A DNA stretch of 64,000 nucleotides from Trichobilharzia szidati (lineage: Eukaryota > Platyhelminthes > Trematoda > Strigeidida > Schistosomatidae), in assembly GCA_944472155.2 (NCBI GenBank), contig OX235277.1, positions 22,020,804 to 22,084,803 of the forward strand, given 5' to 3'. Within the stretch, counting starts at the first letter, position 1. Each line of letters opens with the position of its first letter. A program made the translations under genes and the position numbers. The notes below the pieces were generated by a model. It was not told the DNA's origin. It was given only the letters and a program-made list of their open reading frames with translations, and did no database searches. Below are positions 11,991 to 23,239 of the stretch, piece by piece.

Positions 11991-13012
11991 ATGATTTTAG
12001 CAAGACACCACGACAGATGGTCAAGTTCTGCGAATTCATGCGGAATATTCGATAATGAATTTAAGAGAATAAGAGCTTGTGGCGTTCTCATGTTTTCCAG
12101 CTTTATGACAGACTGCTATGTGAATCAGACGAATGACAGTTTTACACGGAAAACCGTCTTAAGGGAACTCCTTAATATGTTGCAGTTAACTACGCCTTTC
12201 GATTAATTCAACTATTTATTTATTTATTTTGATTGCACACAGCATTTTCAGGATAAGTATGGAATTTTCATCATGGATATCGGTGGCCACATTTTGCAGG
12301 TCTACCATAGATATCGAGTGTGCGTCGGCAGGGAATCGAAACCCGGACAATGTGAATGGTCGGCGAGAGTTCTAACCATTGTGCCACTAATGCACACTAA
12401 ACTGATTAGTAATTGAGTTCTTCATTTGTCTGAGTGAAATTTCACAATGAGACAAAATACAAATGAGCTTACTAGAAATTATTAAAATGGTCAATTCACA
12501 ACTAAATTTGAAATCTTTCAAGACAGAGCGTAACCTATTTGAAATTGATTTGTGCAACGAAAACATTCCGTCATTATTTGAATCTGCTTTCCAAAACTCC
12601 TTAATCGTATGCAGTACACGAATGTTTCGTTCTGTGAAAACGTCACAGCTTCTTAGAGCGAACACCAATATGTAAACTTATTCTATAGCAAGAAGTTTTT
12701 CTCAAAATGTGGTGACTATTATGAATTCAGTTGTTAGAATAGTAATGGTATCTTCCAAGTGGCGTGTGGTCTGGCTTTTGGCTAAGTCATGTATTTCAGA
12801 TTTAATGATAGACTGCTACGTAAATCATTTGAATGGAGCTTAAGTCAGCAAAGTTGTAATTTGAAACAATTTCTCTGAGACTTCACAGTTTACTACGCTC
12901 TTAAATTAATTCAATTTTACCGATTGATAATTCGATTCTTCGTTTGCCTGTATAAAGTTTGACACTGAGGTATTATTCAACTTAGATTCATAGAAATTAT
13001 TGAAATGTTTGG
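11991..13012. repeat. Old local duplication, two diverged copies
   Basis: The block around 12101-12211 plus 12398-12490 aligns with 12801-13012. Shared landmarks include GACTGCTA(T/C)GT at 12111 and 12811, ATTAATTCAA at 12203 and about 12906, and AGAAATTATT(A/G)AAATG near 12475 and 12990. Similarity probably extends upstream of 12101 and 12801. The copies are diverged, so the event is old. Copy one carries a SINE insertion that copy two lacks. Confidence 0.55.
12212..12397 (-). mobile_element. tRNA-derived SINE
   Basis: Read on the minus strand this is a SINE. Its head has RNA polymerase III promoter boxes: an A-box-like TGGCACAATGGTTAGA (12371-12386) and a B-box-like GGTTTCGATTCCC (12331-12343). 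An unrelated body of about 110 bases follows, ending in an AAATAAATAAATAAATAG-type tail (12212-12230). A second diverged copy sits at 56107-56290 on the plus strand and shares the body from GACGCACAC onwards. SINEs are non-coding and rely on a LINE for mobility. It is not a working tRNA gene: only the promoter part resembles a tRNA. Confidence 0.8.
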
Positions 13013-14879
13013 TGCCTGCATGAATCCGAAAACGAGATCATACATGATCTTGATTTTACTCGAATTTATTTGAAATGAGGGAAACAGAGAAACAACGGTT
13101 GAAGCTTTGCTAATAGAAAGTGCGTGCAATATCAGTCATAGAACATCTTCACATTCGACGTTATCACATTCGGAAGTCTCTATTATTTTATTGGCGTAAC
13201 GCTGCTCATTCCTAATGTCTATAAATTTATGCTCACAAATGAGAAAAGTTTCGTTGCGAAATCCTACCATCTGTTCAATCCTTTGTACTTTTTGATACCA
13301 TTTACTGATTCATATTTCTGATCAGTTCATACTTCTAAGCAATCTTAAACAATAGTCTCACAGTGCAACAAATCACTGACTGGTTAATTTCAATTTTGTA
13401 AGCCATGTGTAATTATGATTGTAAAGGAATAAAAATGAACCCGTCGGGATGATAATTTTCACTGTTAAAATTTGTTGAATGTCTGTACGTAGATCATTTA
13501 TTTGACCTTATTCGAGTAACTTTCGAGATCTCAGTGTAAAGTTTGCCAGATACGTATAAGAGCACAAAGTGTGTCCTAAAATGTATGTTATCATATCTAA
13601 TATTGGAACATATACTGTTATTTTGTAGATATGTGTATATATCAATTCAAACAGCTTCACAACTCGCACATGAACTGCATGTGCATAATTCATACCTTAT
13701 AATGAGACAACAAATATTTCAGATCTCTTTTAAGATTTTGTGGTGAGCAGAATAATGTCAGCATATACGTAACAATTCAGTGTCAGTTAATACTGCGCAG
13801 AGCTGTTGTACATTCTATGTTCGTGTCAAGCACGTTATTCATAAATGGGGTATTCATTCGCACGAAATTCGTGAAGTTTTTGAGTGCATCAATTTGATAT
13901 TACTATTATTCTAATTTCTTTAAGATTGAAGTATTTTGCATAATATTATCAACTGCCTCCCGTGGTACGGGAATATAATTATTATTTGAAATGGTTTTCG
14001 GTTTATGCACCAATAATTACAATTTTTGCTAGTCGAGGTTCAGTATATAGAGAAAACCTCATTGAATTGTTGAATGTTATGCAACAATTAACGAAGTATA
14101 TTTTATCACTGAAACGGCACAATTAAATGAGAGTAATAGAGCGCAAACATCCCAGATCTCATTATCCCATACAAAAATAATATGAAATGCCAGAATCTCG
14201 CATGTTACGTTCACAATATCATTTCATCGATGGCCTCAATGAGTTCAATTTTTTCATCAGTGGAGATTTCATTAGAATTCCAAGTTTCTTGTTATAAGTT
14301 GAACGGAAACAATAGAATCATTTAGAATATCAGTGTTCAACATACATCCGTATGTCCATGTAATGGCGTATTATACGTTCATACCTGTGTGTTTTGTTCA
14401 GGCATTTTCAATTATTGTGACTGCACAAGTCTGAATCTCTCAACAGTGATGCTTAATCCAGTTTTGAAACCACTCTCAACAACATGATGTTTCAACAAAA
14501 AGAGAAATAATCATTATTTCTAATGAAACTAAAGTTTTCACCCTCTGTCTTGTATGAGTATTATTTTATCACGTTCCATTGAGGCAGCTGCTAAAATCAC
14601 TGAACAATCTGCTCTGTCAAAGAGGATAATGACTCAAATATCATTGACTCTACTTTTTCAAACATTATCTAATTTCTTGCTGATCAATCTGTACTCACGC
14701 ACATTTGCGAAACTCTTCTTTCAAGAGTTGGCTTAGCTGAAAGTCGAAGCCCATTCTGAACTGAAGTTAAACGTCGCCAAATTGTATACAGTAGATTACT
14801 GTCTTACTTAGAAATTCTGCAAATTTAAAAGTTAAACCTACACTGAAATTTCTTGACTATTTGCAAGCATCTTCAGAAT
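13013..14879. other. AT-rich spacer, nothing recognised
   Basis: Contains only 60-70-codon frames without recognisable similarity. Its end is the insertion site of the LTR element: the 5 bases AAAGC at 14880-14884 are duplicated on the far side. Confidence 0.4.
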
Positions 14880-14884
14880 AAAGC

Positions 14885-15204
14885 TGTCAAGGAACGTAGC
14901 CCTAAGTTCCTATCGTAATGAAGACTTAAGCGATTGAGCCGATAAATACTATGCGCTTTCTTCAACTTTAAATCCAAAACACCAGTATTCTTGAACGAAA
15001 TTATATTGTTTGGCAATTAAATTGAAGAAAACTACAAAGTCTTCAAACAAATGTTAAGTACAAATGAAGTTATAAAGTACTTTTATTCGTATTTAAATCC
15101 AGTCTTCCTTCAACTTGCAAGCGATCGTTCCATTCGCGCCTTCAATTGCCCGCCAATGGTTACCAGTTCCAATAAAACAAACGTTCAATGTTCACTCCCC
15201 GGCA
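14885..15204 (-). repeat. 3' LTR of gag-only element
   Basis: About 320 bp, nearly identical to 18103-18425. The outer end is TGTCAAGG (plus strand). The inner end, GGCA, differs from TTGACA in the other LTR. A polyadenylation-type AATAAA on the minus strand lies at 15082-15087. Confidence 0.93.
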
Positions 15205-15230
15205 AAAAAGGGTCTATCCCTTTTTTCCAC
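15204..15230 (-). repeat. Hairpin and purine tract beside the 3' LTR
   Basis: Plus-strand AAAAAAGGG (15204-15212), a 5-base loop TCTAT, then CCCTTTTTT (15218-15226) form a perfect 9-bp inverted repeat touching the LTR edge. On the element's own strand this reads GGAAAAAAGGGATAGA, a purine run where a polypurine tract is expected, followed by CCCTTTTTT before the LTR begins. Confidence 0.6.
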
Positions 15231-15680
15231 AACGGTGGTAACCTTGAACTGAACTTCCAATGCGGGAACCTGGGCCAATCGGGACTAGGCTGAAATTGGA
15301 AAAGCAAGACAAAAAAGCCCAACACACAGCAAACATACCACATCACACCGACACGCTCTCCCCGGCGCATGGGGTCTACGCTGTCTGACGACAATACCAC
15401 CACTGATCTCTTTCACAAAGTATCGATTGCTTCATTCCACTCTAGCCCAATCCTCTCCCCGGCGTATCCAATCGCGTACGCTGACTCTAACTCTACTCGA
15501 TTCGTACACAAGTTTAGAAGCGAATTCAGAAGTACTTACAAAAACATTACAAGATGATTCACACAATGCGACAACTATAAAATTAACCGACAATCAGATG
15601 CATCGGAACCCACTGAATTACTCAACACAAACATATGTACAATCAATACATCAAATATTGCGGATTCTGCCTTGACGAGC

Positions 15681-15735
15681 TACCCTTGAAGAACTGTAGG
15701 ACTTACAGCAGTACGCCTACATTTCTTCTCAGGTT
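15681..15735 (+). repeat. 55-bp direct repeat, copy 1
   Basis: Matches 15875-15929 with few differences. The shared core is GTAGGACTTACAGCAGTACG. Both copies lie in the non-coding region downstream of gag. Confidence 0.85.
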
Positions 15736-15874
15736 GACGATCCAAGTGGAAGACGTCCGGACACAAACAAAATTAATCAACAGATAGAAGAGGGATGATA
15801 CCAATTGATTATATACAACATGAACCTATGTACAAAATAATACACGAAGTACGATTGACTGCTCTTCGACGTAC

Positions 15875-15929
15875 TACCCTTGAAGAATTGTAGGACTTAC
15901 AGCAGTACGCCTACAACGCTTCTCGGGTT
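15875..15929 (+). repeat. 55-bp direct repeat, copy 2
   Basis: Second copy of the 15681-15735 unit, about 194 bases further on. Its function is unknown; it could have come from a small duplication or from slippage during reverse transcription. Confidence 0.85.
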
Positions 15930-16107
15930 TACGCCCTTAAGTTGGAAAATCGTCGTTGAGTTCATTTGCTGACCTCCTTCCATCATCTATATCCTCGACT
16001 CTGAATGGAAACACGCCCATGACATTGTTTCGTGAAAGGTAGATGACTAACAAACATACGACGTATCTGACCAACCAAGCGAATGTACAGAGTAATTTGC
16101 ATCAAAG

Positions 16108-17928
16108 TTAATAACATTCAAATAGTAGTTTGAAACCTGAAATGCCTTTATTCGTGCAAGTCAGTCTAACAGTTACCACCCTGTACACAGTTGGCTTATC
16201 GTCACTAAACTGGCCATTGACTTTCGTCCCTTCGAACGGACCGACAATAGCATAATCACTGCATAAGATACGTTGATTCATGGACGGCTCTTTTACTGCA
16301 TATGACAACACCAACGACGACTGGCTGACACCAGTTGAAGAACTTAGCGGTGTATCAGAAGCTGTTGTTGTTAGACCTTTAGGAGGTTGTCTAACCACAG
16401 GATTACCACCACTGCTATCCTTTATTATTGGCTCCAGTTCAGCTTTAACATCTGTCGATAGTTGGGCTACACTCGGATCATTCACCCTGACGGTCTCACG
16501 ATTATTCATATCTGCAGCAACCGCATCTGCCTTTAATTCTACTTCACTTTCAAGTTGTACAGAACCTTGGTTCAACTCAGTAGTAGTAGGCATTCCGCTA
16601 ATCTCGTCATGATCAGCCACAGACAAATGTGAACTATCGTGACCATTGTCACAAATACCCACTTTACCGCCGTTTGTATGGTCGACTTCATCATTTTCAA
16701 CCTCTTTAATAACAGCCGCAGATGACTTAGGTACTTCCTCATGAATCCATAGAGGTTTTATCCCTTTACTCTGACTAGTAATACCTAGTAAACTTGTGGA
16801 GTCAGAACTGGACACTGAAGCTGTAACCTTCTTCTTATGCACAAACTGCGGTGTCGTCTGAGCCACTCTTTTCAACAATGGACTACCAGTTACGACTACA
16901 GGCTTCTTCACCGCACCATTATCGATACACGATTCGGAGTCAGAACACGATGACGCTGACTTCACATTTAGTTTGCCACTAAACTTGTTCGTTGCTTCAC
17001 AGTTCGCCTTTGTATGCACTTCTTGCAAACGAACGAAGCACAACCGTGTTTGCCTTGCAGCTTGTAACTTATCCGTTGGGGACGTCCCACTGAAGCTGTC
17101 ACAATCATTAGGTTTACTAGAAACCATACAGGTTTCTCGATATCCACTACGCTGAGACCCCTTCGTCATAAATGATTGCATTTTACTCTCTGATTTCTCT
17201 ATTCCAGGGGAGGGATGCAGTATACTAGCAAACTTGCTCAAAGCTTGGTTGACACTGTCTTTCACCAGGCTCACAAGGTCATCCAACCTGGGCTCTAAAC
17301 CTTCCTCCTCTAGACGTGAACAAACCTTTATAAACTTCCTTTGTAGACGAACAGGTAATCTCTTGGCAACAGTCTCAAGCACGGAACTTGAATTCAATTC
17401 ATCTACGCAGTTAAAAGACATGAGTGTATTCCCATATACCATCAAATTATCCAAGAACTCTGCAAGTTCCTCTGGATTATCGTTTAACTGTGATCTGTTA
17501 CCTTTCACTGTCTCGAAAATACTACGGGATATCATAAATGGTTTTCCAAACCTTTGACGTAGTATCTTTATTGCCTCGGTATATCCTTCGTTCGGGGGCA
17601 TAAACTTGCAGCACTGTATGGCTCTTGCAGCTACACCAGTGCAATATCTCAACAAATACATTAACTTCATTTCATCATTTAATACAAAACCACTCAGCAT
17701 GACCTCAAACTCTTTGATGAACTGTGGGTAGTCGGCTGGGTTTCCACCGAAGTATCGCGGTTCAAACTTAGGCAATCTTAAACCCTTACTACCCCTTAAC
17801 GGTGAAGCGTGAACATCAAACTCAACATGCTGAGCAACATACATATCATTACAATTAACAGGCAACTCATCTTTACTTACTTTTTTATCTGCTTCCACGG
17901 TGCCACGTCCCTTTCTTGACCCAGGCAT
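16108..17928 (-). CDS. BEL/Pao-type Gag polyprotein, pol-less
   Basis: An intact 606-codon frame for a capsid/nucleocapsid precursor that would build cytoplasmic particles and package element RNA. Residues about 50-230 (from LPKFEPRYFGGNPADYPQF through the Leu/Arg-rich stretch) match the DUF1759 type of Gag usual in BEL/Pao elements. A single zinc-knuckle pattern CX2-C-X4-H-X4-C is recognisable at 297-310, but its second position is Arg300 instead of Cys. Residues 311-540 are Ser/Asp/Val-rich and look unstructured. The last 25 residues (VVTVRLTC...GFKLL) resemble the first strands of a BEL-type protease but stop before any catalytic Asp. The ATG at 17928 is 175 bases inside the 5' LTR edge and opens a typical basic N-terminus. 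The frame is fully open despite pol being lost, which suggests either recent loss or selection on Gag. Confidence 0.88.
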   Translation of the reverse strand: MPGSRKGRGTVEADKKVSKDELPVNCNDMYVAQHVEFDVHASPLRGSKGLRLPKFEPRYFGGNPADYPQFIKEFEVMLSGFVLNDEMKLMYLLRYCTGVAARAIQCCKFMPPNEGYTEAIKILRQRFGKPFMISRSIFETVKGNRSQLNDNPEELAEFLDNLMVYGNTLMSFNCVDELNSSSVLETVAKRLPVRLQRKFIKVCSRLEEEGLEPRLDDLVSLVKDSVNQALSKFASILHPSPGIEKSESKMQSFMTKGSQRSGYRETCMVSSKPNDCDSFSGTSPTDKLQAARQTRLCFVRLQEVHTKANCEATNKFSGKLNVKSASSCSDSESCIDNGAVKKPVVVTGSPLLKRVAQTTPQFVHKKKVTASVSSSDSTSLLGITSQSKGIKPLWIHEEVPKSSAAVIKEVENDEVDHTNGGKVGICDNGHDSSHLSVADHDEISGMPTTTELNQGSVQLESEVELKADAVAADMNNRETVRVNDPSVAQLSTDVKAELEPIIKDSSGGNPVVRQPPKGLTTTASDTPLSSSTGVSQSSLVLSYAVKEPSMNQRILCSDYAIVGPFEGTKVNGQFSDDKPTVYRVVTVRLTCTNKGISGFKLLFECY

Positions 17929-18102
17929 TATCCAACGTCACCAAAGAATCCAAATTGCGTTGATAATCCTTGTCCAAAGAGAAGCTGGCTGCAGATCTAG
18001 TAAGTACACCCAGACGATTTCCAGAAGGCGCCCACGAAGACTTGGAGAAGAATAAAAACTTTCCCAGCTTGCAATCCAGACGACGAACACACGAATAAAA
18101 AC
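17929..18102 (-). promoter_or_regulatory. Leader of gag-only element
   Basis: 174 bases between the 5' LTR and the gag ATG, where primer binding and RNA packaging signals normally lie. The first TGG triplet on the element strand is about 24 bases inside the LTR edge (TGGATTGCAAGCTGGGAA, 18062-18079). A canonical tRNA primer site directly at the LTR was not evident, so the primer is unassigned. Confidence 0.4.
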
Positions 18103-18425
18103 TGTCAAGGAACTTAGCCCTAAGTTCCTATCGTAATGAAGACTTAAGCGATTGAGCCGATAAATACTATGCGCTTTCTTCAACTTTAAATCCAAAACAC
18201 CAGTATTCCTTGAACGAAATTATATTGTTTGGCAATTAAATTGAAGAAAACTACAAAGTCTTCAAACAAATGTTAAGTACAAATGAAGTTATAAAGTACT
18301 TTTATTCGTATTTAAATCCAGTCTTCCTTCAACTTGCAAGCGATCGTTCCATTCGCGCCTTCAATTGCCCGCCAATGGTTACCAGTTCCAATAAAACAAA
18401 CGTTCAATGTTCACTCCCATTGACA
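18103..18425 (-). repeat. 5' LTR of gag-only element
   Basis: 323 bp with TGTCAA/TTGACA inverted termini. It should contain the promoter for gag on the minus strand; a TATAA-like TTTATAA and an AATAAA lie close together around 18286-18306. It is followed by the target duplicate AAAGC at 18426-18430. Confidence 0.93.
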
Positions 18426-18430
18426 AAAGC

Positions 18431-21400
18431 TGTCAATAATATATTATTTATTTCAGCTCACTTACTGTTTATTCCACATATCTGTATGTATACGACATTC
18501 TGTTCAAATGGTGTGTCTCATCTCATCACTATCAGAAGTTTTGTGCATTGCTGACTATTTTAAGAAATAAAAGGAAGTAAATATGAAACTGATTGAAACG
18601 CTTTTTATTTTATTCCAGTAAGAATCTTTCTTCTTACAAAAATCATGATGTCAATCGATATAAAAGATATTCCATAACACAATACTAAGTTATTGAGTTT
18701 GCTGGATACACCCCTTTATTTGATTCATATCAAAATAGTAAATTCTACAATGAGGTGACTTCTAAGACATAAACTTACTCCACAGAGTTTTACAAAGTTA
18801 TCTCTAGATAATTTAATATCTTATATACTGCCTATTTTAGCACCTAATGTTATGAGACAGAAAAGAAATAAAAAACCGATGTTAAGAATAAAACAGTTTT
18901 GGAAACGTAGACAGAAATATTGAAATCAACTAGGCTGACTTTGTGACAGAAGTAAAAAAACAAAACTTTTGTTCATTGATATTGATATTGATTTGAAAAG
19001 GTTAGAATGAGCATATCTAGTAGATATGTATTTTTTCAATACAATTTAAGAATGAATATTCTTTGACAGTAGTTTCAGCAGTTACTTAAAATTTCTACTG
19101 ATATGACAGAGAATAATAACAGCACATAGTGGCAATATTCGTCAGTCAATCCTTTGACGAGCTGTTAATGTTTTAATCATTGAAAATTTAAATCAATTAA
19201 AATTAAATAATTCATGTCACAGTATAAAAGAACACTGGATAAATCCATAGAATTTTTAATATTTGATGAATGAATATGTTTGCATTGTCAAAGTTATCAC
19301 CTTATGCATCGCTCTGCAGATAGTGGCATAACCGACACCAAGATGAGCCTACAACAAGTTCTCTAGTTCTCAGCAATAGTGTATCATAAAAGCTTCCTCC
19401 GGAAACTCAAAAGATAGTTTTTTCAGTAGATACATGTGAACTGAATTATCCTTACTTAAAGTATGGCAACATTTTATAAACAAACATGCGAAGGAATTTC
19501 AGCGTTTTCTGCGTTCAGATTATCCATGAGATGGTAGAATAAGGTTCACTAACAATTTCAACTAGTATTGACTTGAATGAGAGATATCATGCAAGCAGGT
19601 TCTCGAAAGCAGCTACGACAAAGACCGAAAAATTGTGACCAGGGGACAAACTGATGCTTTCTTCCATATTGGTGATTAAAAGTACTGGGTAACGCACAGT
19701 CCTAAAATCTGCTGATAGTAAACACACTTCAGTTATTTACGATAGAATCTGTGGTACCGTTTAAAAATAATAATGATTTAATGTGTGAGTGTGACTGGCT
19801 AGTAATTTTGAAGGCTTTGTTATTTATTGTTCTGTAATATAATGTGCTGATATAATAGTTCACTGTTTTCACACTGAATTGTATTTTTTTACTGCTACTA
19901 GTTCGTCTGCGGTTGACAACAGGCTTTCGGTACAATCAACAACCTGCCTGTATCTACTGAAAATGTCTCACAGTTTCATTCGTTTTCATTTAGAATACAG
20001 TTAATCATGCAGTAAGGTAGACGATTTAACAACAAGGTGTTGGATGACAGATATCTCATAACTCGCACTCATCATACTGAGTTACCGATTGTTGAATTAT
20101 TGAACCAGCAGTAGGCAGCTTGCGAGGAATACATAAATGACTTAATCGCATACAATAATAGGCAACATCAGAGCTTTATTTGTAATAACAATGACATAGG
20201 GTGAGTGTGATGAACTCATTCCGCAGTCCCTTCATTCGTCCACTATTCCAAATATCTACAGCAAGTACAATTCTAGAAGTAGACATATGTTTACACATGT
20301 TTATGTTTACATATGTTTATTATTTATACACCCCTTATATTCATTTTCATGTCACACTGACACTTTGCAATTCATAGCCTTTTATAGTTGAATAATAATT
20401 GCGCTAAATGTTTGATTTCCTTGACTTAGTAACTCTTTGTTTTCCATGCATTATTTAATATCTCTGGCGTAAGAAATACTGTATACATAGTAGCTCCATA
20501 TTCCACCTTATATCACAACTAATCAGGACGTTAGTCACGTGTTTACCACTCTTGTAGAAGTCACCATGTACTAATTGCTAAGTGTTTCATTAATAAAAAT
20601 GCTGATCACTCCGGACACTGAGATAATCGGTTTGTTATATAAACGTTGTTATGGCTGACAAATATCTAAGAGATCGCCTATTTCTAATGCTTTCTCTATT
20701 TTGATGTGTCTTCTATTGAGTTAGAAATTGTATTATTAATCATGATTTCATGAATTCCGATAGTATCTGCAGATGGAACAGGGATTAAAATTCATGAATG
20801 CTAACTTCTGTTAAATAAGCAAACTCTGGCTGCAACCGTTCTCAAGAGCCTAATGTATGTTGAAATGAGACTGAATACATGTTATATATTTTTTCAATGT
20901 CCCACTACGCTTTATTTCGTGAAAAGCTTTTGTAGTTCACTTTGATAATTATGCCGTCGTACCTGTTTTTTCCTTGTGAAAACTCTAATAGTCTTGATGA
21001 AAACTGCACTCTCAATCATTTTGCACTTCTCTTCTACTACGATAGGAATTATAGTCAAGTGTAGATCACTCTTGGCATCGTTATCATTCATCTATTGAAT
21101 AAAATATAAACGTAGTCAAGATAACGGCGCTTGGTTTTCCTTAAAGGTATGTTAACCAATCACACTCAAAATTACTTTACATGAGACAGGAAAAAAGTGA
21201 AAGGAACTTTCAGAATTGGCACAGTTTAAAGTTTCACTTGTTCATTCTGTGCCATTCCACCCGTTACTGTCTCAGTAACCTTCAATGGCATGGCCCAATT
21301 CTAATATCTGCGGCTATCCTTCAACCATTTTCGCATATAAGCAGTTATTGCACAGGTTAAAAAGGCAGAAATATTGTTCAGAGATTCACATGACTGATAA

Positions 21401-23239
21401 AATAAAATGAAAACAATATATATGTAAAATATGCCATTTAAACGAGATTTTCTGAATTGTTCTGGAACCTCATGTTATTCTTTGTCGAACTGCTCAACCC
21501 TTGATAGTCAACTTGTGAGACAGTAAAATTTAGCACTACTAAAACTCACAAATCAAAATGAGTCACACGAACATAAGGATGCAGTTTCACTGATCAAGAT
21601 TTACCAATTGTCGATCAACTTTGTTATTCCACTTGAAATATATGTCCATGTTACAACATTTTACCCGATAGGTCACAGTCAATTTTTACCTATTCGGCAT
21701 CTTAACAGTATATTGTCTATTGAACTAACACGTCACACTAAGCAAATATCCATTTATCCAACTAAAAGAACCAAATTGCCAGCATTTATTTACGTATGAT
21801 ACACTATCAAGGTTTGCGGTCTATTTCACATCCAAAGACTTTTACATGCGATGTGTCTCCAAATTCATAAGAATATGTAAATCATCAATAAGGCATAAGA
21901 GTCATCGCTGACAAAGTGAAGCAACTTGATAAGGAATGAACTACAAACAAAGGCTATCAATGAAGGTTGAGTCAAAAAGAAGATAGGCACGTGTCTGATT
22001 TGTCATAAACAGGTGATAATTACGCATTCCAGTAGAAATATTTCAATGAGTAGCCATACTACAAATGAACTGAATGATAGGAATTTTCTTGACAGTTATT
22101 CCTCTACATTATCATTAGCTGAAGGGTCAGAATTATATTTGACGTAATAATGGACAGCAAAATATTTACTGAATTCAGTCTCAGCCACAAACGCGACATG
22201 AGGGTTGCAAATACTACTACTACACATACTTTTGTGGAAATTTCTGAAACGTGAATACCTTCAACTCCATAGTGACATGTAATGCACAGTGTCTTATGAA
22301 GAATTCATCTTATAGGTGCCATCTTTAACCTGGAATTTGATAAGAAATATCTCACTTCGTATATTTTACGACCACAAAACTATTTACGGCTTGAAGTGAA
22401 TTGTATCCTTTATGCGTGAATGATTCACTCACTCTTCCAGACAAATGCATATGCATTAAGTGATGAGATAATTGACTCTGAAATTAATGATGGATTAAAC
22501 ATTATGTAGGATTCCTTGTGATATGAAGGCTTATTCATATCGTTTTTTGTTCGTGCCAATCATTTTGAGATGCATTGTACTTGTTTTTTTAAGATGTGAT
22601 TTGATGATATCAGATCTCCAGTCAATAATTGCTGACGAATTCACGGGGTTCTTTTCATCTTGCAAAGCACTTTGTTAGAATATGATTCCATACTGAAGTG
22701 GTTTCGTTCGACAAAATATTCTTCATGATATAACTGCCTTATATCAAATGAAATTATCGTGATGTAGATTGTAGAGCACTGAATTCAAATTATAAGTCTA
22801 ATATTGAAACGTACGCTTAGTTAACTTTGAAAGCAAGCAATAATTGTAATCAATGAATTCTAACTCTCAGTGTCCATGTGTTTATTAGATGAAATATTTT
22901 TCATGTCAAATAAAATTTCAGTACAAATCGGATTCGTCAGTCAAAGGAAAACATACATTTTGATTAATAAAGTGTTGAAGTATGTGTTTCATAGAAACGT
23001 GATCAAATCCTCACCGAGAAAGATGAAAGGCATTCACCAATTCGCTATAATTATTATTCACTTCACAAACTGGAATGACAATGAAATCGATATTATGTTA
23101 ATGATATCATGAATATCACTGGAAAACAGTCACAGAATTATGCAAATCGATAAATGAAGATTTACAATTATCAGAATATAGACAATAGAATATAGCTTTA
23201 GTAATATATTCAAACATTGTTTTGTGAGAACTCCGCCTA
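18431..23239. other. 4.8-kb gene-free stretch
   Basis: AT-rich, with frames of 60-80 codons that match nothing I recognise. A short run of ACATATGTTTA-type units occurs at about 20283-20325. No RNA gene or transposon protein was seen. Confidence 0.4.

Larger units (their letters stand above)
15205..16107 (-). other. Non-coding 3' region in place of pol
   Basis: About 900 bp between the gag stop and the 3' LTR, where pol would normally lie. No RT, RNase H or integrase motif could be found in any frame. A 72-codon minus frame (15185-15403) is unrecognised. The region carries a 55-bp direct repeat at 15681-15735 and 15875-15929. It may be remains of the pol end, captured foreign DNA, or a packaging region kept for trans-mobilisation. 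Confidence 0.6.
14885..18425 (-). mobile_element. Gag-only BEL/Pao-type LTR retrotransposon
   Basis: A 3541-bp element bounded by LTRs at 14885-15204 (3' LTR) and 18103-18425 (5' LTR), with TGTCAA...TTGACA termini and a 5-bp target duplication AAAGC at 14880-14884 and 18426-18430. The LTRs differ by one substitution, one single-base indel and a short change at the inner edge of the left copy, so insertion is recent. Inside are a leader (17929-18102), an intact gag frame (16108-17928) and about 900 bp of non-coding 3' sequence (15205-16107). There is no RT, RNase H or integrase, so movement would require pol from a related full-length element. Assignment to BEL/Pao rests on the gag type (DUF1759-like) and the target-duplication length. 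Confidence 0.92.

Noticed and set aside
12331..12397. tRNA gene
   Set aside because: Only the A and B boxes resemble a tRNA; the cloverleaf is not credible, and the sequence continues into a SINE body found twice.
16280..17557. Plus-strand frames of 60-110 codons
   Set aside because: All are antisense to the gag gene.
18270..18554. 94-codon frame sharing its first 50 residues with one at 15051
   Set aside because: The similarity comes from the two LTR copies, and the element is transcribed from the other strand.
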